Positions 8,507 through 16,023 of a stretch of 64,000 bases of DNA are shown here, piece after piece; positions within the stretch are counted from its first letter, which is position 1, and each line of letters opens with the position of its first letter. Under the pieces are notes generated by a model. That model was not told the DNA's origin, did no database searches, and worked only from the letters and a program-made list of their open reading frames with translations. A program made the position numbers and the translations under genes. The stretch covers positions 251,618-315,617 of the forward strand of contig CAWDZB010000017.1 in NCBI GenBank assembly GCA_963806685.1, given 5' to 3'. The stretch comes from DDH964 sp963806685. GTDB lineage: Bacteria > Desulfobacterota > Desulfuromonadia > Desulfuromonadales > DDH964.

Positions 8507-10006
8507 ATGCAACTGCACCGTTCCAGCGGCATCCTGCTCCATCCGACCTCCCTCCCCGGTCCCTTCGGCATCGGCACCTTGGGGCGCGAGGCGGAGGAAT
8601 TCCTCGATTTTCTGGTGGCTGCCCGGCAGTCGGTATGGCAAATCCTGCCCCTCGGCCCCACCGGCTACGGCGACTCGCCGTACAGCGCCTACAGCGCCTT
8701 TGCCGGTAATCCCCTGCTGATCTGCCCACGGCGGTTGGCCGAGGCGGGCGACCTGGAGGCGGAGGACCTTGAGAACCTCGACGATGGCGGCACCGCTGTC
8801 GACTATGGCCGGGTCCACCGGCAGTCCCAGCTGCTGCTGGAGAAGGGATGCCGCCGGTTCTTTGCGGCGGCCGACGCCCGGCGCCGGCAGGCCTTTGCCG
8901 ACTTCTGCACCGAGCAGGCCTACTGGCTCAACGACTATGCCATGTTCCAGGCCTTGCGCCGGCATTTTGGCGGCCAGCCCTGGTACCAGTGGGAGGTCCC
9001 GCTGCGGCGCCGGGAGGAGGCGGCGCTGTGCCATTGGGGGGAGCGGCTGGTAACGGAAATCGAGCGCGAAAAATACGCCCAGTTCATCTTCTTCGAACAA
9101 TGGTTCGCACTGCGCGAACAGGCAGCCCACCAGGGGATCCACATCCTCGGCGACATGCCGATCTTCGTCGCCCTCGATTCTGCGGACGTTTGGGCCAACA
9201 CCGAAGAATTCCAGCTCGACGACGATCTGCAGCCGACGGTGGTCGCCGGCGTTCCTCCCGACTACTTCAGCGCCAGCGGCCAGCGCTGGGGCAATCCCCT
9301 CTACCGCTGGCAGCAGATGGCGGAGAATGGTTTTTCCTGGTGGGTGGCCCGGCTGCGCTGGGCGCTGGCCCAGACCGACATGGTGCGCATCGACCATTTC
9401 CGCGGCTTCGATGCCTGCTGGGAAATCCCCGCCGAGGAACCGACCGCCGTCCATGGCCACTGGCAGCCGGTTCCCGGGGAAGATCTGTTCCGGCGCTTTG
9501 CCGAGGTCTTCGGCGAGGTGCCGGTGGTTGCCGAGGACCTCGGCCTCATCACCCCCGAGGTCGAGGCGCTGCGCGACCGCTTCGGCCTGCCGGGGATGAA
9601 GATTCTCCAGTTCGCCTTCGGTTCCGGCCCGGAAAACCCCTACCTGCCGCACAACCTGCCCCGCCACTGCGTGGTCTATACCGGCACCCACGACAACGAC
9701 ACCACCCTCGGCTGGTGGCGCAGCCTCCCCGCCGACCAGCAACAGGCGGTCCGCGATTACCTGGGGCACGACGCTCCGGATATGCCCTGGGACCTGGTCC
9801 GCGTCGCCCTGGCCAGCGTCGCCGAACTGGCGATCATCCCCATCCAGGACCTGCTCGGGCTCGATGGCCGGGCCCGCATGAACTGTCCCGGCCAGGCCTC
9901 GGGAAACTGGGGCTGGCGCTGCCCCCCGGGAGCCTTGACCCCGGCCCTGGCAGAACGGCTGGAGCGGCTCATCGACTGTTACGGACGACATTCCGGTCGG
10001 TTGTAA
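8507..10006 (+). CDS. malQ: 4-alpha-glucanotransferase (amylomaltase)
   Basis: A GH77 enzyme of 499 residues that transfers alpha-1,4-glucan segments between maltodextrins or glycogen-derived chains in the cytoplasm. The conserved motifs are all present: RSSGILLHPTSLPGPFGIG at the N-terminus, GDMPIFVALDSADVW, the nucleophile Asp296 in RIDHFRGFDACWEIP, the acid/base Glu343 in VVAEDLGLITPEV, and His395-Asp396 in GTHDNDTTLGWW. The ATG at 8507 has GGAG eight bases upstream and starts at the family's usual position; the longer in-frame version from 8438 adds unrelated residues. It stands alone, divergent from prfC. A GH57-type glycosidase at 44061 may belong to the same glycogen or maltodextrin metabolism. 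Confidence 0.95.
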   Translation: MQLHRSSGILLHPTSLPGPFGIGTLGREAEEFLDFLVAARQSVWQILPLGPTGYGDSPYSAYSAFAGNPLLICPRRLAEAGDLEAEDLENLDDGGTAVDYGRVHRQSQLLLEKGCRRFFAAADARRRQAFADFCTEQAYWLNDYAMFQALRRHFGGQPWYQWEVPLRRREEAALCHWGERLVTEIEREKYAQFIFFEQWFALREQAAHQGIHILGDMPIFVALDSADVWANTEEFQLDDDLQPTVVAGVPPDYFSASGQRWGNPLYRWQQMAENGFSWWVARLRWALAQTDMVRIDHFRGFDACWEIPAEEPTAVHGHWQPVPGEDLFRRFAEVFGEVPVVAEDLGLITPEVEALRDRFGLPGMKILQFAFGSGPENPYLPHNLPRHCVVYTGTHDNDTTLGWWRSLPADQQQAVRDYLGHDAPDMPWDLVRVALASVAELAIIPIQDLLGLDGRARMNCPGQASGNWGWRCPPGALTPALAERLERLIDCYGRHSGRL

Positions 10007-10133
10007 ATTGCCTTGTACCCTCTCCCACAGGTGTGCTAAGGTACCAAACTGTGTGCGTAGTGCCAACCGGCACTGCCCGAAGATCCCGCATCCGGGCCGG
10101 AGACGGCCCGCCAAACCCGTTGGAGGAACGCTC

Positions 10134-10916
10134 GTGAAAAACGCTCTGACCCTTCTGGTGGCCGGTCTGATGGCCCTGAGCCTGGCCGTTGGCTGCAAGA
10201 ACGAGACTCCCAAGACCGCAGAAAAACCTGCCCAGCCGGCAGCGAAGGCTGAGCCTGCGGCCCAGGCTCCGGCTGGCAAAGCCAAGTCCGGGAAGGTGGT
10301 GGAAACCATGAATTCCGGCGGCTACACCTACGTGCAGGTCGATACCGGCACTGAAAAATTTTGGGCGGCCGCCCCTGAGTTCAAGGTCAAGGTCGGTGAC
10401 CCGGTGGTGGTCCCCGCTGGTCTGCCGATGCCCAACTACCACAGCAAGACCCTCAACCGTGATTTCGACGAACTCTACTTCGTCAGCCAGATCATGGTCG
10501 GCGGTTCCCAGGAGATGACCGGGTCTTCGATGCCTGAAACCTCGATGCCTCCTGGCACCAATGATCGGACCAAGGCGGAGGCTGGCAACATCGACTTCAA
10601 GGGCATCAAGAAGGCCGAGGGCGGCTCGACCGTTGCCGACGTCTTCACCAACAAGAAGGACCTGGTCGGCAAGGAAGTCAAAATCCGCGGCAAGGTCGTC
10701 AAGTACAGCCCTGGCATCATGGGTAAGAACTGGATTCACCTTGAGGACGGCACCGGCACCAAGGGCAGCAATGACCTGACCGTCACCACCAAGGTCGACG
10801 CCAAGGTCGGCGACACCGTGCTGGTAACCGGCAAGGTCAGCGCCGACAAGGACTTCGGCTACGGCTACAAATATGACGTGATCCTGGAAGATGCCCAGGT
10901 AACAGTCGAGAAATAA
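10134..10916 (+). CDS. Lipoprotein with NrfJ-like and OB-fold domains
   Basis: The GTG at 10134 has GGAGG seven bases upstream and begins a lipoprotein signal (KNALTLLVAGLMALSLAVGC) with Cys22 or so as the lipidated residue. After an Ala/Pro/Lys-rich linker, one domain (about residues 55-125, GKVVETMNSGGYTYVQVDTG) resembles the small beta proteins near nitrite-reductase maturation genes, and a C-terminal domain (about 160-260, VGKEVKIRGKVVKYSPGIMG, WIHLEDGTG) looks like a tRNA_anti/OB-fold module. The protein of about 260 residues should sit in the periplasm on a membrane. Function is unknown; the nearby genes give no clue. Confidence 0.75.
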   Translation: MKNALTLLVAGLMALSLAVGCKNETPKTAEKPAQPAAKAEPAAQAPAGKAKSGKVVETMNSGGYTYVQVDTGTEKFWAAAPEFKVKVGDPVVVPAGLPMPNYHSKTLNRDFDELYFVSQIMVGGSQEMTGSSMPETSMPPGTNDRTKAEAGNIDFKGIKKAEGGSTVADVFTNKKDLVGKEVKIRGKVVKYSPGIMGKNWIHLEDGTGTKGSNDLTVTTKVDAKVGDTVLVTGKVSADKDFGYGYKYDVILEDAQVTVEK

Positions 10917-10940
10917 GGTTCACCTGGCTCCCAATGATGA

Positions 10941-10967
10941 AAGCCTCCGGCAATCCCGGGGGCTTTC
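10941..10967 (+). terminator. Terminator after the OB-fold lipoprotein gene
   Basis: AAGCCTCCGG-CAAT-CCCGGGGGCTTT forms a GC-rich stem followed by a short T stretch, about 25 bp beyond the stop. Confidence 0.6.
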
Positions 10968-11052
10968 GTCGTTTCCAGGCCCTCTCCTTTCGGTCCGTCA
11001 CCGCGTCCACCGACCGGCACGCGGAAGCCTTCTCCGGAACTTTCCCAGCCGA

Positions 11053-11080
11053 TTGACACCCTTCCGGAAAGCGGTATCTT
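11053..11080 (+). promoter_or_regulatory. Sigma-70 promoter for the universal stress protein gene
   Basis: TTGACA (11053-11058) and TATCTT (11075-11080) are 16 bp apart, about 50 bp before the ATG of the downstream gene. Confidence 0.6.
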
Positions 11081-11131
11081 TTTAGTAAGATATTTGAATC
11101 ACTTATTTTTTCGCAGAAGGGAGGCGAAAAC

Positions 11132-11590
11132 ATGGCTGAGATTAAACGGATTCTCGTCGTCAGCCGCATGACCCAGTACTGCCGCGAAGCCGTGGAGCAG
11201 GGGATCTCCCTGGCCCGCAAGTATGGCGGTGAACTCTTCGTCATCCATGTGGTCCACAATCCGTTCGGCTACGAGGGCTGGAACCTGCCGATGGTGTCGC
11301 TGGAGAAGGACTATCAGCGCCTTCTGGTCGAGGCCAAGGCCGATCTCGACCACCTGGTTCAGAACGCCAGAGCAACCGGCCTACCGGTAACCGTCACCAT
11401 CTGTGAAGGGGAACCGACCAAGGAAGTGGTCGCAGCGGTCAAGGCCAACAATATCGACCTGGCGATCATGCTCGCTCACGAGGAGGGGCGCCTGGAGCAC
11501 TTTCTTTTCGGCCGCAGCAATGACGAACTGGTCCGGCGTATGCCCTGCTCCATCCTGCTGGTCAAGAAGGAACCCGAGGCGATCGGCTGA
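11132..11590 (+). CDS. Universal stress protein (UspA family)
   Basis: A single-domain Usp of 152 residues, expected to be a cytoplasmic homodimer. The N-terminal strand IKRILVVSRMT and the C-terminal segment FGRSNDELVRRMPCSILLVKK match the family. The usual ATP-binding G-x2-G-x9-G-S/T pattern is degenerate (FGRSNDELVRR in place of GS), so nucleotide binding is doubtful. The ATG at 11132 has a strong AGGGAGG site. A good promoter precedes it and uvrC converges from the right, so it is monocistronic. Confidence 0.88.
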   Translation: MAEIKRILVVSRMTQYCREAVEQGISLARKYGGELFVIHVVHNPFGYEGWNLPMVSLEKDYQRLLVEAKADLDHLVQNARATGLPVTVTICEGEPTKEVVAAVKANNIDLAIMLAHEEGRLEHFLFGRSNDELVRRMPCSILLVKKEPEAIG

Positions 11591-11649
11591 GCGCCGCAAA
11601 TGCCTTCTCGAGGCGAGCGACCAGTCCCCGCCCCGCCGGGGAGCGGGGT

Positions 11650-13494
11650 TCAGGGCCCCAGTTCTTCAGCATGCAGGGCGGCATATACCTGCCGGGCCAC
11701 CCCCTCCGGCAGGCCGGGGACCGCAACCACCTGCTCCGGTGAAGCCGCACGCAGCCTCTTCAGGCTGCCGAAGTGGCGCAAAAGGGCCCGGCGGCGAGCC
11801 GGGCCGACACCGGGAATCTCTTCCAGCACCGACTGGAGGGCCGCCTTGCCACGCAACTTGCGGTGATGGGTAATGGCGAAGCGATGGGCTTCGTTACGCA
11901 GCCGCTCGAGCATGAACAACGAGGGCGATCCCTGGCGCAGCAGCACTGGGTTTTTCCGACCGGGCAGGAAAAACCGTTCTTCGCTGCGTTCCACTGCCTT
12001 GCCACGCACATTGGCGATCACCCGACTCTTGGCGATCCCCGCCACGTCGATCGCTTCGTGCAACCCCAGCAGGCCGAGAACCTCGGCCACCGCCGCCAGC
12101 TGGCCCAGGCCGCCATCGATAAGCAGGAAATCGGGAAGCTGTCCCTCCTCCAGGCCGCGCCGCAGGCGGCGCTGCAACACCTCGGCAAGAGCGGCGAAAT
12201 CGTTGCTGCCGAAAACGCTGCGAACGCGATAATGGCGATATTCGGCAGGGGCCGGCTCCCCGTCGAGGACCACGGCCATACTCCCCACCGTGAACTGCCC
12301 CTGGACATTGGAAATGTCGAAACATTCCATTCGCCGCGGCAGGCGCCGCAGCTGCAGGCGCTCGCGGATTTCGGTCAGCACTCGCTCCCGCGCTTCGCGG
12401 CGGCTGCCCCGTTCGCGACAGGACTCGGTTGCGTTGCGTCCGGCCAGCTCGACCAGCTGCCGCTTCTCCCCCCGGCGGGGGGCCAGCACCGCCACCTTGC
12501 GCCCCCTGCGTTCGCCGAGCCACTCCGCCAATGCCGCCGCATCCTCAGGGAGGAAGGGGAGCAGCAGTTGGTCTGGGATCAGCACCTCGCGCCCGTAGTA
12601 CTCCTGGAGGAAGGAGGAAAGGAGCTCCCCTTCGTCAAGCCGCCACTCCAGCCCGTATTGACGGCGCCCGATGAGCTTCCCCTCGCGCACGAACAGCAGC
12701 ACCACCTCCACCTCACCCCCTTCGCGATGCAGGCCGACCACGTCCTGGTTGCCGCCGCCGGCGGCACTCACCTTCTGCTTTTCCACGGTTCGGGTAATCG
12801 CACCGATCTGGTCCCTCAGGCGCGCCGCCTCCTCAAAGCGCAACTCGCTGGCCGCTCGGCTCATCCGCCCGCGCAGGATATCGACGACCTCCCGCTCGCG
12901 GCCGGCGAGAAGGTCGATCACCCCATTGACCAGCACCTGGTAGTCGGCGGCGCTGATGCGGCCATGACAGGGCGCACTGCACTGGCCGATCTGGTAGAAG
13001 AGGCAGGGCCTGCCGCGCCGGCGGCAAGTCGCCAGAGGGTAGTGACGCAGCGGGAAGATCCGGTAGATTTCCTTGAGGGTCTCGCGCACCGCTCCGGCCG
13101 AGGAATAAGGACCGAAGTAGAGAGCGCCGTCCTTGCGGACTTTGCGCACTACTTGGAGAGAGGGAAACTCCTCGCGGGGATCGAGGCGTAAGGAAACATA
13201 GGTTTTGTCGTCGCGGAGGTTGATATTGTAGCGGGGGCGATGCTGCTTGATCAGGGTGTTTTCGAGGATCAGGGCTTCCTTCTCGGTGTCGGTGACAATC
13301 GTTTCGATCCGGGCCAGCCGGCCGAGCAGGAAGCGGATCTGGGCCCGCTCGTCCCGGCCGGAGAAGTAACTGCGCAGCCGGGCGCGCAGGTTCTTGGCCT
13401 TGCCGACATAGAGCACCGTCCCGGCGGCATCGAGCATCAGGTAGACGCCGCAAAGGGTTGGATATTTTTTTGCTTCGAAAACGTCCTTCGGCAT
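11650..13494 (-). CDS. uvrC: Excinuclease ABC subunit C
   Basis: UvrC makes both incisions in nucleotide-excision repair after UvrA/UvrB damage recognition. The 614-residue product has the expected order: a GIY-YIG nuclease domain (about 12-95, GVYLMLDAAGTVLYVGKAKNL), the Cys cluster region with QIGQCSAPCHG, a UVR UvrB-binding motif (about 203-238, RFEEAARLRDQIGAI), the RNase H-like endonuclease domain (MECFDISNVQG and LLIDGGLGQL), and C-terminal tandem helix-hairpin-helix (IPGVGPARRRALLRHFGS). The start is the ATG at 13494 (MPKDVFEAKKYPTLCG); the upstream in-frame extension has no family similarity. The gene lies directly downstream of the zinc-ribbon protein gene on the same strand, but a terminator separates them. 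Confidence 0.96.
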   Translation of the reverse strand: MPKDVFEAKKYPTLCGVYLMLDAAGTVLYVGKAKNLRARLRSYFSGRDERAQIRFLLGRLARIETIVTDTEKEALILENTLIKQHRPRYNINLRDDKTYVSLRLDPREEFPSLQVVRKVRKDGALYFGPYSSAGAVRETLKEIYRIFPLRHYPLATCRRRGRPCLFYQIGQCSAPCHGRISAADYQVLVNGVIDLLAGREREVVDILRGRMSRAASELRFEEAARLRDQIGAITRTVEKQKVSAAGGGNQDVVGLHREGGEVEVVLLFVREGKLIGRRQYGLEWRLDEGELLSSFLQEYYGREVLIPDQLLLPFLPEDAAALAEWLGERRGRKVAVLAPRRGEKRQLVELAGRNATESCRERGSRREARERVLTEIRERLQLRRLPRRMECFDISNVQGQFTVGSMAVVLDGEPAPAEYRHYRVRSVFGSNDFAALAEVLQRRLRRGLEEGQLPDFLLIDGGLGQLAAVAEVLGLLGLHEAIDVAGIAKSRVIANVRGKAVERSEERFFLPGRKNPVLLRQGSPSLFMLERLRNEAHRFAITHHRKLRGKAALQSVLEEIPGVGPARRRALLRHFGSLKRLRAASPEQVVAVPGLPEGVARQVYAALHAEELGP

Positions 13495-13545
13495 CTTTCG
13501 GCCACCCCAACGCCTGGTTCCTGCTGGTTGGTAACTGAAACCAAA

Positions 13546-13568
13546 AAGCCAGGGTGGGCCCCTGGCTT
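13546..13568 (-). terminator. Terminator between the zinc-ribbon gene and uvrC
   Basis: On the minus strand AAGCCAGGG-GCCCA-CCCTGGCTT is followed by TTTGG, about 27 bp past the upstream gene's stop. Confidence 0.7.
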
Positions 13569-13594
13569 CCTCACCTGAAAAATGAAGTGCAGGT

Positions 13595-14107
13595 TTACCC
13601 TGCGAGCAGTTCCAGATGATCCCTGCCGGCCCCGGCAAAGGCCGCGGCGACCTCTTGGACGCGGCCGTCCGGAGCACGGTCGAGGACCTCTTGAGCCAGC
13701 TGCAGGAGCTGTTCCGTTCGCTGCCGGGCTTCAAGGAGATTTTCCCGGTGCGCGGGAGAGCAATCCCCCGTCTCGCCGGCCATTTCCGGCCAGGCCTCGC
13801 CGAGCATGGCGGCCACCACGCCGGCCTGTTCGCCGCTCACCAGCGTCAGCGCGTGGAGCAGGGCTCGTCCCTCCTCGTCATCGGCCACCCTGGCCGCAGC
13901 ACGGTAAAAACGGCTGTTGTCGACCAGCGCCTCCCGGAGGCGTAGCAGGTCCTGTCGAAGCTTTTCGGCCAGCTCGGGAATCGCGGAGGGATGATAGGCG
14001 GTTGCGGCGGGAAGCCACCGCTGTCCGGCGCCGCAGGCGGGGCAGCGGCTCGGCGGGACGGCGGCAAGAACGGGTCGGGTGCAGATGCGACAACGGAACA
14101 CGGTCAT
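13595..14107 (-). CDS. Rubredoxin-like zinc-ribbon / ferritin-like protein
   Basis: About 170 residues. The N-terminus carries a knuckle-type metal site, C-x2-C near residues 7-10 (FRCRICTRP) and C-x2-C near 22-25 (SRCPACGAG), as in rubredoxins and the N-terminal domain of reverse rubrerythrins. The remainder is predicted all-helical, with a spacing reminiscent of a ferritin-like bundle, but the paired E-x2-H iron ligands are not clear (YHPSAIPELAEK and SGEQAG only), so di-iron activity is uncertain. The ATG at 14107 is preceded by GGAGGAGG; a TTG two codons earlier is also possible. Its function is probably redox or metal related, but not assignable from sequence. Confidence 0.65.
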   Translation of the reverse strand: MTVFRCRICTRPVLAAVPPSRCPACGAGQRWLPAATAYHPSAIPELAEKLRQDLLRLREALVDNSRFYRAAARVADDEEGRALLHALTLVSGEQAGVVAAMLGEAWPEMAGETGDCSPAHRENLLEARQRTEQLLQLAQEVLDRAPDGRVQEVAAAFAGAGRDHLELLAG

Positions 14108-14252
14108 GGCCAAAAGCCTCCTCCGTCGATTCCGGACTGAGGATAGCAGTGCCCCGGAAGCGTGTCAACCACCGCCCGCCGGCGCTGATTTAACTGGCCA
14201 GCCCTGGCCGAAATGTTTATAATTCCGTCTTATTATCTTGGGAGAGCCTGTA

Positions 14253-14801
14253 TTGAATCCCCTTTGGAGCAACATCTTCCGCAAGGCCCCGTCCGAGGAT
14301 TCCCTCGGCGACTTTCTCGGTACCGTACCGGTCTTTGCCGGCCTGGCGGGGCGGGATCTGCGCTTCCTCGAGAACCTGGTCCATCTCCGTCGGTACCAGC
14401 CCCACGAAGCGGTCTTTGCCAGCGGCGACCCGGGCTCGGGGATGTATGTGATCCGTTCCGGCCGGGTACAGATTTTCCTGCGCCAAGACCATGGCCGGGA
14501 GGAGGAACTGGCCCAGCTCGGTCCAGGGGACTTTTTTGGCGAGACCACTCTGACCGCCCCGGCGGTGCGCAGCGCTTCGGTGCGGACCCTGGAGCACACC
14601 GAGCTGGTCGGCCTGTTTCGCGCCGACCTGCTGGAAGCTGCACAGAAGCACCCGGCGATCGCCAACCGCATTCTATTCGGTTTGACCCGGGTGGTCAGTG
14701 AACGCCTGCAGGCGGCCGGCCAGGAAATCTCCCGGCTGCGCGGCCAGCTTGCCGAGCTGGAAGCCGCCCGCAGTGCTGCCTCCGGCAGCGGCGACTCATG
14801 A
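14253..14801 (+). CDS. Cyclic nucleotide-binding (cNMP) domain protein
   Basis: A protein of about 182 residues with one CAP_ED/cNMP-binding beta-roll (about 25-135): VFAGLAGRDLRFLENL, then the phosphate-binding cassette region GPGDFFGETTLTAPAVRSASV. The canonical R-T/S-A pattern is only partly kept (RSAS). There is no DNA-binding helix-turn-helix after it, only a helical, coiled-coil-like tail (ISRLRGQLAELEAARS), so it is not a CRP/FNR regulator. The TTG at 14253 has GGAG eight bases upstream; no ATG fits. Its stop overlaps the start of the AI-2E transporter gene, which suggests translational coupling and perhaps a regulatory partnership with that membrane protein. Confidence 0.75.
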   Translation: MNPLWSNIFRKAPSEDSLGDFLGTVPVFAGLAGRDLRFLENLVHLRRYQPHEAVFASGDPGSGMYVIRSGRVQIFLRQDHGREEELAQLGPGDFFGETTLTAPAVRSASVRTLEHTELVGLFRADLLEAAQKHPAIANRILFGLTRVVSERLQAAGQEISRLRGQLAELEAARSAASGSGDS

Positions 14802-15937
14802 AGGCCTCGGAACAGTTCCTGAAGCAGCGCCAGGGGCGGGTCCACTACCTGCTCTTCTACCTGAGCATGACCGCGGCGATTGCCAGCGGCCTGGCCATCT
14901 ATTTTTCGGCATCGACCATCCTCGCGCTGCTCAGGAACGCGACCTCCGGCCTCTTCCTGCCGCTGCTGCTGGCGCTGATCCTGAGCTTCCTCCTGCAGCC
15001 GGCGGTCAGCTTCATCGAACGCGAGGAGATCAGCCGCTCGACGGCCATTCTCATCGTCTACCTGCTGCTGGCCGGTTGCGGCTTTCTGCTGGTGACCTTC
15101 TTCATTCCCCAGTGGCAGCAAACCTGGGGTTCTCTTCAGGCCGACCTGCCGCGCTACGCGGCACGGCTGGTGACGTTCCTCAAGGAACTGCAGTCCACCC
15201 TCCTCGATCGCATTCCGCTGATCGAAAATTACGATTTGGCCGGCCGGGCGCGCCACAGCGCCGAACAGTTCATCGCCCAACTGCTGGTCCAGTCGCCGCG
15301 CCAGGTGCTGCGCCTGGGCAGCCTGATGCTGCTGGTGCCGCTCTTCACCTTCTTTTTCCTGCGCGACGGCCGGAAGATCATGCGCGCCTTCATCGGCTTG
15401 GCCCCGAACCGCTACTTCGAGATGGCCCACGACCTCTCCGCCCTGGTGACCCACCAGCTTTCTCACTTTATTCGCGGCCGGATTCTCGAAGCCGCGATCA
15501 TCGGCCTGGTGGTGACGGTTGGTCTTTCCCTCACCGACATCCGCTATGCCCTGTTCCTCGGCATCTTCGCCGGGGTGACCAACCTGGTTCCCTACGTCGG
15601 CCCGCTGGTCGGCATGGTCCCGGGCCTGCTGATCGCCCTCGTCGACCTCGGCATGGGTGGCCAGTTCTGGTGGATTCTCATTGTCTACTTCCTCATCGCC
15701 CAAGTCTTTGTCGACAACTTCCTGCTCATCCCGATCCTCATCTCGCGGGTCTCGAACCTCCACCCGCTGTGGGTGGTCATCGCCATCGTCATGGGCGGCA
15801 AGCTCTACGGGGTTTTGGGGATGATTATCGGCGTGCCGGTCGCCAGCATCATCAAGATCGCCCTGATCGAGGTCCGCCAGTACCGACGGGCCTTCGCCCT
15901 TCCCGATGCCGTTGCCGAGGGAGACCGCCAGCCCTGA
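14798..15937 (+). CDS. AI-2E/PerM family membrane transporter
   Basis: An integral inner-membrane protein of 379 residues with about eight transmembrane helices and the family signature in its C-terminal half (ITDIRYALFLGIFAG-type region, NLVPYVGPLVG, then GGKLYGVLGMIIGVPVAS). Members export autoinducer-2 or act as Na+/H+ antiporters; the substrate cannot be read from sequence. The ATG overlaps the TGA of the cNMP gene (ATGA), so the two are cotranscribed and probably coupled. A separate promoter follows before the Cache kinase. Confidence 0.88.
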   Translation: MKASEQFLKQRQGRVHYLLFYLSMTAAIASGLAIYFSASTILALLRNATSGLFLPLLLALILSFLLQPAVSFIEREEISRSTAILIVYLLLAGCGFLLVTFFIPQWQQTWGSLQADLPRYAARLVTFLKELQSTLLDRIPLIENYDLAGRARHSAEQFIAQLLVQSPRQVLRLGSLMLLVPLFTFFFLRDGRKIMRAFIGLAPNRYFEMAHDLSALVTHQLSHFIRGRILEAAIIGLVVTVGLSLTDIRYALFLGIFAGVTNLVPYVGPLVGMVPGLLIALVDLGMGGQFWWILIVYFLIAQVFVDNFLLIPILISRVSNLHPLWVVIAIVMGGKLYGVLGMIIGVPVASIIKIALIEVRQYRRAFALPDAVAEGDRQP

Positions 15938-15961
15938 GCCGATGAGACGACCCACCCGCGC

Positions 15962-15991
15962 TTGACACCGGGCCCTCGTATACAGCATAAT
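15962..15991 (+). promoter_or_regulatory. Sigma-70 promoter for the Cache-kinase/NtrC operon
   Basis: TTGACA (15962-15967) and CATAAT (15986-15991) are 18 bp apart, 33 bp before the ATG at 16024. Confidence 0.6.
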
Positions 15992-16023
15992 CCCTTAATT
16001 TTCCCCAAGAATTCCGGCAGCCC

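Noticed and set aside
14165..15988. A 607-residue frame opposite the cNMP and PerM genes
   Set aside because: Antisense to coupled genes with recognisable families; composition is Asp/Glu/His-rich, typical of shadow frames.
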